Shown piece after piece: positions 8,412 through 17,302 of a DNA stretch of 64,000 bases. Source of the DNA: Tepidanaerobacter syntrophicus (GTDB taxonomy: Bacteria; Bacillota; Thermosediminibacteria; Thermosediminibacterales; Tepidanaerobacteraceae). The translations under genes were made by a program, and so were the position numbers. The first letter of the stretch is position 1. Every line of letters starts with the position of its first letter. The DNA lies in NCBI RefSeq assembly GCF_001485475.2, contig NZ_DF977000.1:331431-395430 (forward strand), in the 5' to 3' direction. The notes under the pieces were generated by a model, which saw nothing but the letters and a program-made list of their open reading frames with translations, was not told where the DNA came from and searched no databases.

Positions 8412-9404
8412 ATGAAAAGCCTAAGAATAACATCAAACGAAGATGCAAAGATATATTTATTAGAAGAAGAAGTAGATGATCCATCTGATACACAGGTTCA
8501 AGTGGAAGTGATAACGTCAGTAGTGAGCCCGGGGACCGAAAGAGCATTTATATTGAGCATGGAAAACACTGATAAGAGCTATCCCAGAACTTTAGGTTAT
8601 AGTGTTGCGGGCATAGTAACAAAAGTCGGCAGTAATGTTAAAGGATTTAAGCCTGGAGACAGAGTTGCAGGAATCCTTGCCCATAGGACAATCGGTAATA
8701 TAGAACAGCATAATTTGGTGCATATTCCTAATGGGGTAACTTTTGAAGAAGCTGCTTTTGTTAGAATAGGTGTTATTGCTATGCAAGCCGTCAGAAAAGC
8801 AAGGATAGAGCTTGGAGAAGGAGTTTTAGTTTTTGGCCTTGGACTGATAGGTCAAATGGCTATGCAGCTTGCAAAAGCTAATGGGGCATTGCCTATTATA
8901 GGTATAGATGTTGTTGAAAGCAAGCTTGAACTTGCTAAAATAAATGGCTGTACATATACATTCGATGCCAATATGAAAAATCTGGAACAAGAATTCAAGA
9001 ATGTGAATAATGGCTGCCTGCCTCAGGTAGTAATTGAATCCACAGGTTTTCCCGAACCAATTAAATTATCATTGCGATATGCATGTAATTTGGGCAGGGT
9101 AATAATTTTAGGCAGTACTCGCGGAAACACAGAAATTAATTTTTATAAAGATATACATAAAAAAGGGCTTGTTGTTATTGGAGCGCATATTTCTACCAAT
9201 CCTGCAATGCAATCCTATACCGCTCATTGGTGTTTCAGAGATAATGCTCTTTGTTTTTTAAATCTTTTAAAAGAAAAAAGAATAAACGTAACCTCTTTGA
9301 TATCACAGAAAGAAAGTTTTGAGAAATTCAACAATATCTATAAAAATGTTTTGGAAAGAAACGATGATTATATAACTTCTGTTATTACCTGGAAATGGAG
9401 ATGA
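8412..9404 (+). CDS. MDR-superfamily dehydrogenase without the usual zinc cysteine
   Basis: The protein has 330 residues: an N-terminal GroES-like domain (GYSVAGIVTKVGSNVKGFKPGDRVAG) and a Rossmann domain (VFGLGLIGQMAMQLAKANG). Where catalytic zinc enzymes have a Cys in a CGSD-like turn, this one has SVVSPGTERA, and the four structural zinc cysteines are not apparent. It is therefore probably a zinc-free NAD(P)-dependent sugar oxidoreductase. It has an AGGAGG site and is followed after four bases by a Gfo/Idh/MocA gene. E. coli ycj has no gene in this place. It may be a second ketosugar reductase of the island; the substrate is unknown. Confidence 0.8.
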   Translation: MKSLRITSNEDAKIYLLEEEVDDPSDTQVQVEVITSVVSPGTERAFILSMENTDKSYPRTLGYSVAGIVTKVGSNVKGFKPGDRVAGILAHRTIGNIEQHNLVHIPNGVTFEEAAFVRIGVIAMQAVRKARIELGEGVLVFGLGLIGQMAMQLAKANGALPIIGIDVVESKLELAKINGCTYTFDANMKNLEQEFKNVNNGCLPQVVIESTGFPEPIKLSLRYACNLGRVIILGSTRGNTEINFYKDIHKKGLVVIGAHISTNPAMQSYTAHWCFRDNALCFLNLLKEKRINVTSLISQKESFEKFNNIYKNVLERNDDYITSVITWKWR

Positions 9405-9408
9405 TTAG

Positions 9409-10404
9409 TTGAAGGAGATTGTAAATTTTGCCATTATCGGATTAGGGTCTATATCGACAACCCATATTGCAGCCTTAAAAGAAATCGATGAAGCCAATCT
9501 AGTCGCTGTATATGACAGAACTATAGAAAAAGCAAAAAAAGTAGCAGCTATGGAAAATGTCAAGGGGTATAGCGATATTGATTTATTACTGAAAAATGAG
9601 GATATTGATGCAGTAATTATCTTGACAGCCAGTGGACTGCACGCAGATTTAGGCATAAAAGCTGCTCAGGCAAAAAAGCATGTTATAGTAGAAAAACCTA
9701 TAGATATTAATGTCAATAAGGCAAGGGACTTAATAGAACATTGCAAGAGAAACAATGTTAAGCTGAGTTGTATTTTTCAACATCGTTTTGACTCTGATAT
9801 TTTAAACTTAAAGAAAGCGATAGATGAAAATAAACTGGGAAAGTTAAATTCCGGTTGCTGCCATACAAAATGGTTCCGTCCACAGGAGTATTATAATGAA
9901 GTGGCATGGAGAGGCTCTAGAGAACTTGGCGGCGGCGCCCTTATTAATCAAGGCATTCATCAGTTAGACTTATTTCAATATTTAATGGGGGATGTTGAAG
10001 AAGTCTATGGATATGCAGAAACCCTTGCTCATGTAGATATTGATGCAGAAGATGTTGCTATGGCTGTGCTAAAGTTTAAGAATGGTGCGATAGGTATTCT
10101 TGAAGCTAATGTTTGCGCATATCCGGGTTTTAATACCAGAATAGATATCTCAGGCAATGATGGTACAGTTATATTGGAAAATAACACTGTTAAGCAGTGG
10201 AAACTGAGAAACGGTGAGGAATATGCAGGTTCAGAAACGGTTTTCCCTCACAAAATTCAATTACAGGACATTGTTTCTGCAATCAAGGAAAACAGAGAGC
10301 CGGCGGTAAACGGCGAAGAAGCACTGAAATCCTTAATATTAGTTGATGCAATATATAAATCAAGCACAACGGGTAAACCAATAAAGGTCAATTACAATAC
10401 TTGA
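9409..10404 (+). CDS. Gfo/Idh/MocA family NAD(P)-dependent sugar oxidoreductase
   Basis: The protein has 331 residues from a TTG start at 9409. The Rossmann motif GLGSISTTHIAAL is near residue 10, the family signature EKPIDINVNKARDLIE near 95-110, and the C-terminal domain has GGGALINQGIHQLDLFQYLMG, where Asp and His match the catalytic pair of inositol dehydrogenase-like enzymes. It lies four bases after the MDR dehydrogenase and 12 bases before the GH4 gene. It is a second Gfo/Idh/MocA enzyme besides the YcjS-like one at 13752, so it may oxidise a different hydroxyl or a different glycoside. This is inference. Confidence 0.85.
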   Translation: MKEIVNFAIIGLGSISTTHIAALKEIDEANLVAVYDRTIEKAKKVAAMENVKGYSDIDLLLKNEDIDAVIILTASGLHADLGIKAAQAKKHVIVEKPIDINVNKARDLIEHCKRNNVKLSCIFQHRFDSDILNLKKAIDENKLGKLNSGCCHTKWFRPQEYYNEVAWRGSRELGGGALINQGIHQLDLFQYLMGDVEEVYGYAETLAHVDIDAEDVAMAVLKFKNGAIGILEANVCAYPGFNTRIDISGNDGTVILENNTVKQWKLRNGEEYAGSETVFPHKIQLQDIVSAIKENREPAVNGEEALKSLILVDAIYKSSTTGKPIKVNYNT

Positions 10405-10416
10405 TAGAGGTGCTGT

Positions 10417-11802
10417 ATGAAATACTCAGAAAATAGCTGTTCTGATATTAATATTTGTTATATTGGCGGTGGTTCTCAAGGATGGGCATGGAAATTAATG
10501 AGTGATTTGTATTTGGAGGAAAGCTTGTCCGGGACGGTAAGGCTTTATGATATTGATAGCAAATCAGCTGAAACCAATGCCATTATCGGGAATATCATTT
10601 CAGGATATGAAGAAGCAAAAGGACATTGGACTTACAAAAGCGTTTCAACGCTGGAAGAAGGCTTATCAGGAGCCGATTTTGTCATAATATCAATTACGCC
10701 GGGGACGTTTAAGGAAATGTTTTCAGATGTTCACACTCCGGAAAAATACGGAATTTATCAGCCCGTAGGAGATACTACCGGCCCAGGCGGTATATTTCGG
10801 GCATTAAGAACGATTCCAATGTATGAAGAGATTGCAAACTCTATTAAAAGATACGCTAAAGATGCATGGGCGATAAACTATACTAATCCCATGTCGATTT
10901 GCGTGGCTACGTTATACGCCGTTTTTCCTGAAATAAAAGCCTTTGGTTGTTGCCATGAAGTTTTTGGAGCTCAAAGACTTTTGCTGATGGCTTTAAAGGA
11001 ATTTGAAGGTATTGAGGAAACAGACAGGCATAATTTAAACACCAATGTTTTAGGGATCAACCATTTTACATGGATCAATGAAGCAAGCTATAAAACTTAT
11101 GACCTAATGCCCATATATGACAGACTTGTCAAAAAGTATTATAAAGATGGGATTTGTGATAAGATTACCGACGTTCATTTTATGTCAAAAAACCTGGTCA
11201 AATTTGATTTATATAGAAGATATGGAATTATTGCAGCAGCAGGAGACAGGCATCTTGCAGAATTTGTGCCTGACTACGCCAGAGATAAAAAAACAATAGC
11301 TCAATGGGGTTTCAACCTTACTCCCGTAAATTGGCGCATAGAGAACAAGGCAATGCTCGCAAAATTGAGCAGAGAATATGCTAATAAAGAGAAGAAAGTA
11401 CCTATAACGGCATCTGGCGAAGAGGGCGTGCGCCAAATAAAAGCGCTGCTAGGCTTAAAGGATATAATTACAAATGTGAATCTGCCAAATCATAATCAGA
11501 TGGATTGCGATGAAGGCATTGTCGTTGAGACTAATGCGCTATTTACAAAAAACAGTGTACGTCCTTTGACTGCAGGCAAGCTGCCTGATGAAGTTAACTT
11601 GATAATGAGTGTTCATATGAATAATCAAAAAGCAATACTTAAGGCAGGGCTTGAAAAGAAAAAGAAGTTAGCTTTTGCCGCATTTTTAAATGATCCATTA
11701 GTTAAAAATATCAGCATCTCTAATGCAAAGGCATTGTTTAATGAGATGTTTTCAAATACACGGCAATATTTGACAGGATTTGATTCTATACCTATTAGAT
11801 AG
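10417..11802 (+). CDS. Glycoside hydrolase family 4 enzyme (alpha-glycosidase, possibly alpha-galacturonidase)
   Basis: The protein has 461 residues with the family-4 layout: NAD-binding YIGGGSQGWAWKLMSDL at the N-terminus, NYTNPMSI, metal-binding C179-H-E-V in FGCCHEVFG, and GINHFTW. GH4 enzymes use NAD and Mn2+ to oxidise C3 of the sugar, eliminate the aglycone and reduce again. From memory, the CHEV form of the metal motif has been reported for alpha-galacturonidases such as B. subtilis LplD, whereas other GH4 classes carry different residues, so a uronide substrate is possible. It has no counterpart in E. coli ycj. It sits in the middle of the operon behind an AGAGGTG site. Confidence 0.9.
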   Translation: MKYSENSCSDINICYIGGGSQGWAWKLMSDLYLEESLSGTVRLYDIDSKSAETNAIIGNIISGYEEAKGHWTYKSVSTLEEGLSGADFVIISITPGTFKEMFSDVHTPEKYGIYQPVGDTTGPGGIFRALRTIPMYEEIANSIKRYAKDAWAINYTNPMSICVATLYAVFPEIKAFGCCHEVFGAQRLLLMALKEFEGIEETDRHNLNTNVLGINHFTWINEASYKTYDLMPIYDRLVKKYYKDGICDKITDVHFMSKNLVKFDLYRRYGIIAAAGDRHLAEFVPDYARDKKTIAQWGFNLTPVNWRIENKAMLAKLSREYANKEKKVPITASGEEGVRQIKALLGLKDIITNVNLPNHNQMDCDEGIVVETNALFTKNSVRPLTAGKLPDEVNLIMSVHMNNQKAILKAGLEKKKKLAFAAFLNDPLVKNISISNAKALFNEMFSNTRQYLTGFDSIPIR

Positions 11803-11877
11803 ACACAAAAAAATTAAGGCTTAGAACTTAAAAATGTATAAGATAACAAACTATTATTTTTAAAAGGGTGATATATC

Positions 11878-12933
11878 ATGCCAAGACAATTGGTAGCTGT
11901 AGCGCCGCGCGTGGCGGAAATAGTAGAATACGAAGATAGAGAAATTTTGCCAAATGAAGTAAAAGTTAAAGTTGAATATGCTGCGCCAAAGCATGGAACG
12001 GAATTGACGGATTTTAGGGGCAACAGCCCATTTTTGAAAGAAAAGTACGATAGCGAATGGCACATGTTTGTTCCGAGAGCAAAAGAGGAACAAACCGAAA
12101 TAGTCTTCGGCAAGTGGAACTTAGGAAACCAATGGGTTGGTAGAATAATAGAAAAAGGCAGCGAGGTAAAGGATTATGAATTAGGTGATAGAGTATGTTC
12201 TTATGGAGGCATTAGGGAGACCCATATTGTTAATGCCGTAAACAACTACCGACTGCGAAAACTTCCAGAAAATGCCTCTTGGAAAAATGCACTGTGTTAT
12301 GATCCGGCACAATTTGCTATGGGCGCAGTAAGAGATGCCAATATAAGAGTAGGCGATAGGGTTGCGGTGTTCGGATTAGGCGCCATAGGACAGATTGCTG
12401 TTCAACTATGCAAGAAAATGGGGACAAGCCTTGTTGCTGCTATAGATCCGATTGAGATAAGAAGACAGGTAGCCAAGAAAAACGGAGCAGATGTTGTTTT
12501 AGATTCCACGACGACGGATGTAGGAATGGAGCTTAAAAAATTGACAGAAAAGATGGGAGTCGATGCAGTAGTTGAGACCAGCGGTCATCCGGCGGCACTG
12601 CAAAGCGCGTTGAGAGGTCTTGCTTATGGCGGAATCATTGCATACGGAGCATTTGGAAAGGAAATAACCGGAGGTCTAAATTTTGGGAAAGAGGCCCATT
12701 TCAACTATGGCAGAATTGTTTTTTCCAGAGCTTGCAGCGAGCCAAATCCAGAATATCCCCGCTGGAACAGGAAAAGAATAGAAGAAGTTTGCTGGGAACT
12801 CTTAACCAATGGATACCTGAACTGTGAAGATATTATAAACCCTGTAGTGCCTTTCGAAAAATCTGCAGAGGGATATATGAAATATGTAGATAGGGAGCCG
12901 CACCTAAGCATAAAAATGGGCGTGGAGTTTTAG
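11878..12933 (+). CDS. ycjQ: YcjQ-like ketosugar reductase (MDR family)
   Basis: The protein has 351 residues, the length of E. coli YcjQ, and long stretches match it as I remember it: VNAVNNYRLRKLP, WKNALCYDPAQFAMG, FSRACSEPNPEYPRWNRKR and ELLTNGYLNCEDII. The Rossmann motif is FGLGAIGQIAVQL. In E. coli YcjQ reduces the 3-keto group of 3-keto-D-gulosides with NADH, the last step of a D-glucoside/D-guloside interconversion. The gene has its own GGGTG ribosome site after a 75-base gap and is followed at nine bases by the ycjR homologue. Orthology is supported by both sequence and gene order. Confidence 0.9.
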   Translation: MPRQLVAVAPRVAEIVEYEDREILPNEVKVKVEYAAPKHGTELTDFRGNSPFLKEKYDSEWHMFVPRAKEEQTEIVFGKWNLGNQWVGRIIEKGSEVKDYELGDRVCSYGGIRETHIVNAVNNYRLRKLPENASWKNALCYDPAQFAMGAVRDANIRVGDRVAVFGLGAIGQIAVQLCKKMGTSLVAAIDPIEIRRQVAKKNGADVVLDSTTTDVGMELKKLTEKMGVDAVVETSGHPAALQSALRGLAYGGIIAYGAFGKEITGGLNFGKEAHFNYGRIVFSRACSEPNPEYPRWNRKRIEEVCWELLTNGYLNCEDIINPVVPFEKSAEGYMKYVDREPHLSIKMGVEF

Positions 12934-12942
12934 GAGGTTATT

Positions 12943-13764
12943 ATGAAACTTGCAACTCAGGATAAACCATTTTACTCCAGCGAAATTGAACAAAAACTTT
13001 TGGAGATAAGAGATATGGGCTTTGATGCCTTTGAAATTGATGGCGCATATCTTATTGAAAAGTTTGATAAAGTAGAGGCAGCAGTGAGAAATACTAGTGT
13101 CGATATTTCTAGTGTATGCGGAGGATATAGGGGTTGGATAGGGGACTTCAATGAAGAAAGACGCATGCAGGCAATATCTGACATCGAAAATATACTTAAG
13201 CGCGCAGGTTCAATAGGGGCTAAAGGCATAGTAGTCCCGGCTGCATGGGGAATGTTTTCATTAAGGTTACCTCCTATGGTACCTCCAAGGAGCCCGGAAG
13301 AGGACAGATATGTTCTCTTGGACTCGCTAAAAAGGCTTGATAATATAGCAGGTTCTACAGGCACAGCTATTTTTCTTGAGCCTTTGAACAGGTACGAAGA
13401 TCATATGATAAATACCTTGGAGACAGCAAAACAATTAATTTGCGACGGTGGGTTCAAAAATGTAAAAATAACCGCAGATTTTTTCCATATGAACATTGAA
13501 GAAAAGAATATTGCAGAAAGTATTTTAAAATATAAGGAATTTATAGGACATGTCCATATTGCAGACAGTCACAGGTATCAACCTGGGGACGGGCACCTTG
13601 ATTTCGTCGAGGGTTTCAGAGCGCTGCTTGATATAGACTATAAAGGATACATGGCTTTTGAATGCAGGGTTTTAGGCGAAAATCCTGCCGAGGAATATAA
13701 GAAATCTGTTGAATATATAAAAGAATGTATCGCAAGGGCAAGGTGGAGTAAATGCAAAAACTAA
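12943..13764 (+). CDS. ycjR: YcjR-like 3-keto-glycoside C4 epimerase (TIM barrel)
   Basis: The protein has 273 residues in the AP-endonuclease-2/xylose-isomerase-like TIM-barrel family. Metal and catalytic residues are visible in FLEPLNRYEDHM, ADFFHMNIEE, HVHIADSHRYQPGDG and FECR. Segments such as GYRGWIGDFNEERR and GIVVPAAWGMFSLRLPPM match E. coli YcjR, shown to epimerise C4 of 3-keto-D-glucosides to 3-keto-D-gulosides. It overlaps the next gene by 13 bases, so translation is probably coupled with the YcjS-like dehydrogenase that supplies its substrate. Confidence 0.9.
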   Translation: MKLATQDKPFYSSEIEQKLLEIRDMGFDAFEIDGAYLIEKFDKVEAAVRNTSVDISSVCGGYRGWIGDFNEERRMQAISDIENILKRAGSIGAKGIVVPAAWGMFSLRLPPMVPPRSPEEDRYVLLDSLKRLDNIAGSTGTAIFLEPLNRYEDHMINTLETAKQLICDGGFKNVKITADFFHMNIEEKNIAESILKYKEFIGHVHIADSHRYQPGDGHLDFVEGFRALLDIDYKGYMAFECRVLGENPAEEYKKSVEYIKECIARARWSKCKN

Positions 13765-14792
13765 GAGTCGGTATTATAGGTGCAGGCCAGATCGTAGAAA
13801 CAGCACATATCCCTGCCTATATAAAACACAGAGATATAGTCGAGCTGACAGCTATTTGTGATATAAACGAAGAAAAAGCAAGGCATATGGCAGACAAATA
13901 CGGTATAGCAGCTTATTATAAAGATTACCAAGATATGCTAAAAGAATGTAAGCTTGATGCAGTAAGCGTATGTGTTATAAATCGGTTTCATGCTCAGGCT
14001 GCCGTAGATGCATTGAATGCAGGATGCCATGTATTGTGCGAAAAACCTCCTGCTATGAATTATGAAGAAGCCTTAGCCATGTATGAAGCTTCAAAGAAAA
14101 ATAAAAAAATACTTACATTCAACTTTCATTTTAGACATGCTCAGGAAATTAAAATTTTAAAAGAATTGATAGACAAGGGAATGTTCGGCAACATATATGC
14201 AGCTAGGGTTCAGGCTTTGCGGAGAAGAGGTATTCCTGGGTGGGGGAACTTTATTAACAAAGAAGTTCAAGGCGGTGGTCCGCTTATAGACATAGGAATA
14301 CATATGCTAGATGCAGCCCTGTATCTGATGGGTTTTCCTGAGCCTGATTATGTGGCCGCAGGAGCCCATCAGAGAATTGGAAACCGGTCCGGCGTAGGGC
14401 TTATGGGTTCCTGGGACCCTGCTAAGTTTACTGTAGAGGATTCATTATTCGGCTTTATACGTTTTAAAAATGGCGCCACATTAAATCTTGAAACATCTTT
14501 TGCCCTAAACATGAAAGAAGAATCTATTATGAATGTGCATATTTTTGGTGAAAAAGCAGGAGCATCGGCTTTTCCTCTGGAGGTATTTTCTGAAACAGAT
14601 ACTGCATTAACAAATATGGAATTTCCTTATCTGCAAGAAATAGATAAACGCTATGAGAGTATTGCAGATTTCATAAATAGTTGTGTTTACGGTAAAAAGC
14701 CGTTGTACAAAGCGGAAGAAAGCCTTATTATCCAAAAAATCATCGACATCATGTACAAATCCTCTGAAACAAGCCAGCCATTAAAATGGTGA
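13752..14792 (+). CDS. ycjS: YcjS-like glucoside 3-dehydrogenase (Gfo/Idh/MocA family)
   Basis: The protein has 346 residues. It carries the Rossmann motif IIGAGQIVETAHIPAY, the signature CEKPPAMNYEEALAMYE and the substrate-domain motif GGGPLIDIGIHMLDAALYLMG. E. coli YcjS oxidises C3 of D-glucosides with NAD+. It starts 13 bases inside the ycjR homologue and lies 56 bases before the GH65 phosphorylase. The gene order ycjQ-R-S-T is preserved, which supports this assignment over a generic inositol dehydrogenase. Confidence 0.88.
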   Translation: MQKLRVGIIGAGQIVETAHIPAYIKHRDIVELTAICDINEEKARHMADKYGIAAYYKDYQDMLKECKLDAVSVCVINRFHAQAAVDALNAGCHVLCEKPPAMNYEEALAMYEASKKNKKILTFNFHFRHAQEIKILKELIDKGMFGNIYAARVQALRRRGIPGWGNFINKEVQGGGPLIDIGIHMLDAALYLMGFPEPDYVAAGAHQRIGNRSGVGLMGSWDPAKFTVEDSLFGFIRFKNGATLNLETSFALNMKEESIMNVHIFGEKAGASAFPLEVFSETDTALTNMEFPYLQEIDKRYESIADFINSCVYGKKPLYKAEESLIIQKIIDIMYKSSETSQPLKW

Positions 14793-14848
14793 TATCAAAA
14801 GTTTCTTTTAGAATTAAAATATAGAACTAACAAGGAGAAAATGTAGCG

Positions 14849-17209
14849 ATGCTGCTATATGATTGCGGAAATAAGGAATATAAAAATTGGATCATATGTG
14901 AAACTTCTTTTGATGCACAGCTACTGGGAAAATGCGAATCAATCATGGCTTTAGGAAATGGTTACATGGGTCTTAGATCGTCAATGGAAGAAAATTATAC
15001 AAAGCAAACTCGAGGCCTCTTTATAGCTGGAACCTTTAATAAGTTTGACTGTTATGAACCCTCAGAACTACCTAATGCCGCAGACGTAGTCGAACTAGAA
15101 ATTGTGCTTAACAATGAAGTTTTTTCTCTTGAGAAAGGGGTTATATATTCATACCAAAGGAGTTTAAATTTAAAGACAGGCGAGTTGGCGCGCCATATAA
15201 TCTGGGAAAGTCCGAGCAAAGATAAGTATAAACTTTGCTTTAAACGATTTGTTTCACTGGATAATTTACATCTGATTGGCATGAAAGTTTATATTACACC
15301 CTTGACTGGCGAATCTTGCATCCGGGTCACTTCGGGTATAAATGGCCAAATGACTAATTCAGGAGTGCAGCATTTCCACGAAGGCGAAAAGCGAATATAT
15401 GACCAAAATATAATGGAATTTATTCAGACTACTTGCCAATCAAAAATTGATTTTATATTTCATTCTGGTCATACATGGAAAATAGACAGCGACAAGCAAA
15501 TTCCAACTCCAAGAATGATTATAAGCCGCCGCAAATTAGAAATGATGTATGACTTTATGATTCCCAAAGGGAAAACTTTAATAATGGAAAAAATATGTAC
15601 AGTTCATACCAGTCTAGACAAATCTTATTGCTATAAAGAATATAGTTTGCAAGACTTACGTGATAAGACTTTAACTGAATTTATAGAGCTGAATCGTAAA
15701 GGATATGATTTATTATTTAATGAAAGTGCTAAAAAGTGGAAAAGGTATTGGAAAGAAGTAGATATAAAAATCGAAAGCAAAGATTCCTTTGACCAGTTGA
15801 CAGTTCGATTTGCTCAATATCATCTATTGATTATGACACCTGCTCATGACTCGAGATTTGGAATAGGTGCAAAAGGCTTAACAGGCGAAGGCTATAAAGG
15901 TCACACATTTTGGGATTCGGAGATTTTTATTCTTCCATATTTTACTTTTACAAACCCGCAAATTGCGCGAAAACTGTTGGAATACCGCTATCATACTCTA
16001 AATGGCGCACGAAAAAAAGCTATAAAAAACGGATTTGAAGGCGCTATGTATCCTTGGGAATCAGCTTTTACCGGTGATGAAGAAACGCCTGAATGGGGCG
16101 CCGTAAACATACTAACGGGAGAAGCGACAAGGATATTATCAGGATTGAAGGAACAGCACATAACCTGTGACATTGCTTATGCCTTATGGCAATATTACAA
16201 AGCTACACAAGACATAGACTTTATGAAGAAATACGGCAGTGAAATATTATTTGAAACAGCTTCGTTTTGGGCAAAGCGCGTTGAGTGGGATGAGGAGAAA
16301 AAATCTTACTGTATAAATGATGTAATAGGACCTGATGAATACAAAGAACAGGTAAATAATAATGCTTTTACTAACTATATGGCCCATTGGAATATACAAA
16401 CAGCTATTAACCATTATAGAGAATGCAAAGAAAAGATGCCTCAAACCTTCAAGAGATTAAATAAGAAATTAGATTTGGAACGTCGATTTAAACTTTGGAA
16501 TGAAGTAGTTGACAAGATATACTTACCTCAACCTAGAAAAACCGATAAGGTGATTCCTCAGGATGATACCTATCTATCTAAACCCTTGATTGACATAACG
16601 AAATATAAAAATGCTTCTGCCATGCAAACGATTTTGCAAGATTATAGTCGGGAACAGGTCAACAACATGCAAGTTTCAAAACAAGCAGATGTGGTTATGC
16701 TATTGTATTTGCTAAAGGATAAATTTTCAAAAGATGTAAAAGAAGCAAACTGGCAGTATTATGAGCCGAAAACCCTTCATGATTCTTCCTTAAGTTTGTC
16801 TGTACATTGCATAGTAGCTTGCGATATTAATGACAAAAATACTGCATATGACTTTTTTAAAAAAGCAGCTCAAATTGACCTTGGCCCGAATATGAAATCT
16901 TCAGATTTAGGGATACATGCTGCTTCCCTTGGAGGGATATGGAAAGCTATTGTTTTCGGTTTTGCAGGAATCAGCATCGAAGATGATAAATTACACATAA
17001 ACCCTAAAATCCCACCATTGTGGCTTAAACTGAAGTTGCCATTAAAGTTTCAAGGCTACAACATGGAAATTGAAATTACACGTGATTGTGTTCAAATAAA
17101 AAATAAAACAAAAACCGATTATCCATTAGAAATTTTTATAGGGAATGATAAATATTTGCTCAAAGAGAAGTTAAGAGTGGATTTACAAGGGGTTAGCCCG
17201 CAAAAATAG
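14849..17209 (+). CDS. ycjT: GH65 family disaccharide phosphorylase (kojibiose phosphorylase-like, YcjT)
   Basis: The protein has 786 residues, normal for family 65. Landmarks are the N-terminal beta-sandwich (SIMALGNGYMGLRSSMEE), the (alpha/alpha)6 barrel with HTFWDSEIFILPYF and MYPWESAFTGDEETPEWG, the catalytic acid Glu497 in VIGPDEY, and the phosphate-binding KQADVVML segment. These enzymes split alpha-glucosides with phosphate, inverting to beta-glucose 1-phosphate. E. coli YcjT is a kojibiose phosphorylase, and the beta-phosphoglucomutase gene three positions downstream fits. The exact linkage (kojibiose, nigerose, trehalose) cannot be read here. An AAGGAGAAAA site precedes the ATG. Confidence 0.9.
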   Translation: MLLYDCGNKEYKNWIICETSFDAQLLGKCESIMALGNGYMGLRSSMEENYTKQTRGLFIAGTFNKFDCYEPSELPNAADVVELEIVLNNEVFSLEKGVIYSYQRSLNLKTGELARHIIWESPSKDKYKLCFKRFVSLDNLHLIGMKVYITPLTGESCIRVTSGINGQMTNSGVQHFHEGEKRIYDQNIMEFIQTTCQSKIDFIFHSGHTWKIDSDKQIPTPRMIISRRKLEMMYDFMIPKGKTLIMEKICTVHTSLDKSYCYKEYSLQDLRDKTLTEFIELNRKGYDLLFNESAKKWKRYWKEVDIKIESKDSFDQLTVRFAQYHLLIMTPAHDSRFGIGAKGLTGEGYKGHTFWDSEIFILPYFTFTNPQIARKLLEYRYHTLNGARKKAIKNGFEGAMYPWESAFTGDEETPEWGAVNILTGEATRILSGLKEQHITCDIAYALWQYYKATQDIDFMKKYGSEILFETASFWAKRVEWDEEKKSYCINDVIGPDEYKEQVNNNAFTNYMAHWNIQTAINHYRECKEKMPQTFKRLNKKLDLERRFKLWNEVVDKIYLPQPRKTDKVIPQDDTYLSKPLIDITKYKNASAMQTILQDYSREQVNNMQVSKQADVVMLLYLLKDKFSKDVKEANWQYYEPKTLHDSSLSLSVHCIVACDINDKNTAYDFFKKAAQIDLGPNMKSSDLGIHAASLGGIWKAIVFGFAGISIEDDKLHINPKIPPLWLKLKLPLKFQGYNMEIEITRDCVQIKNKTKTDYPLEIFIGNDKYLLKEKLRVDLQGVSPQK

Positions 17210-17302
17210 GGTTAGTAATCTTGCTTCATGGTTGAAATTAAAAGCTAAATGGCATTTCCTTTTTAGCAAAAATGCATTATGTATCCATATTGGAGGTTGA
17301 CG

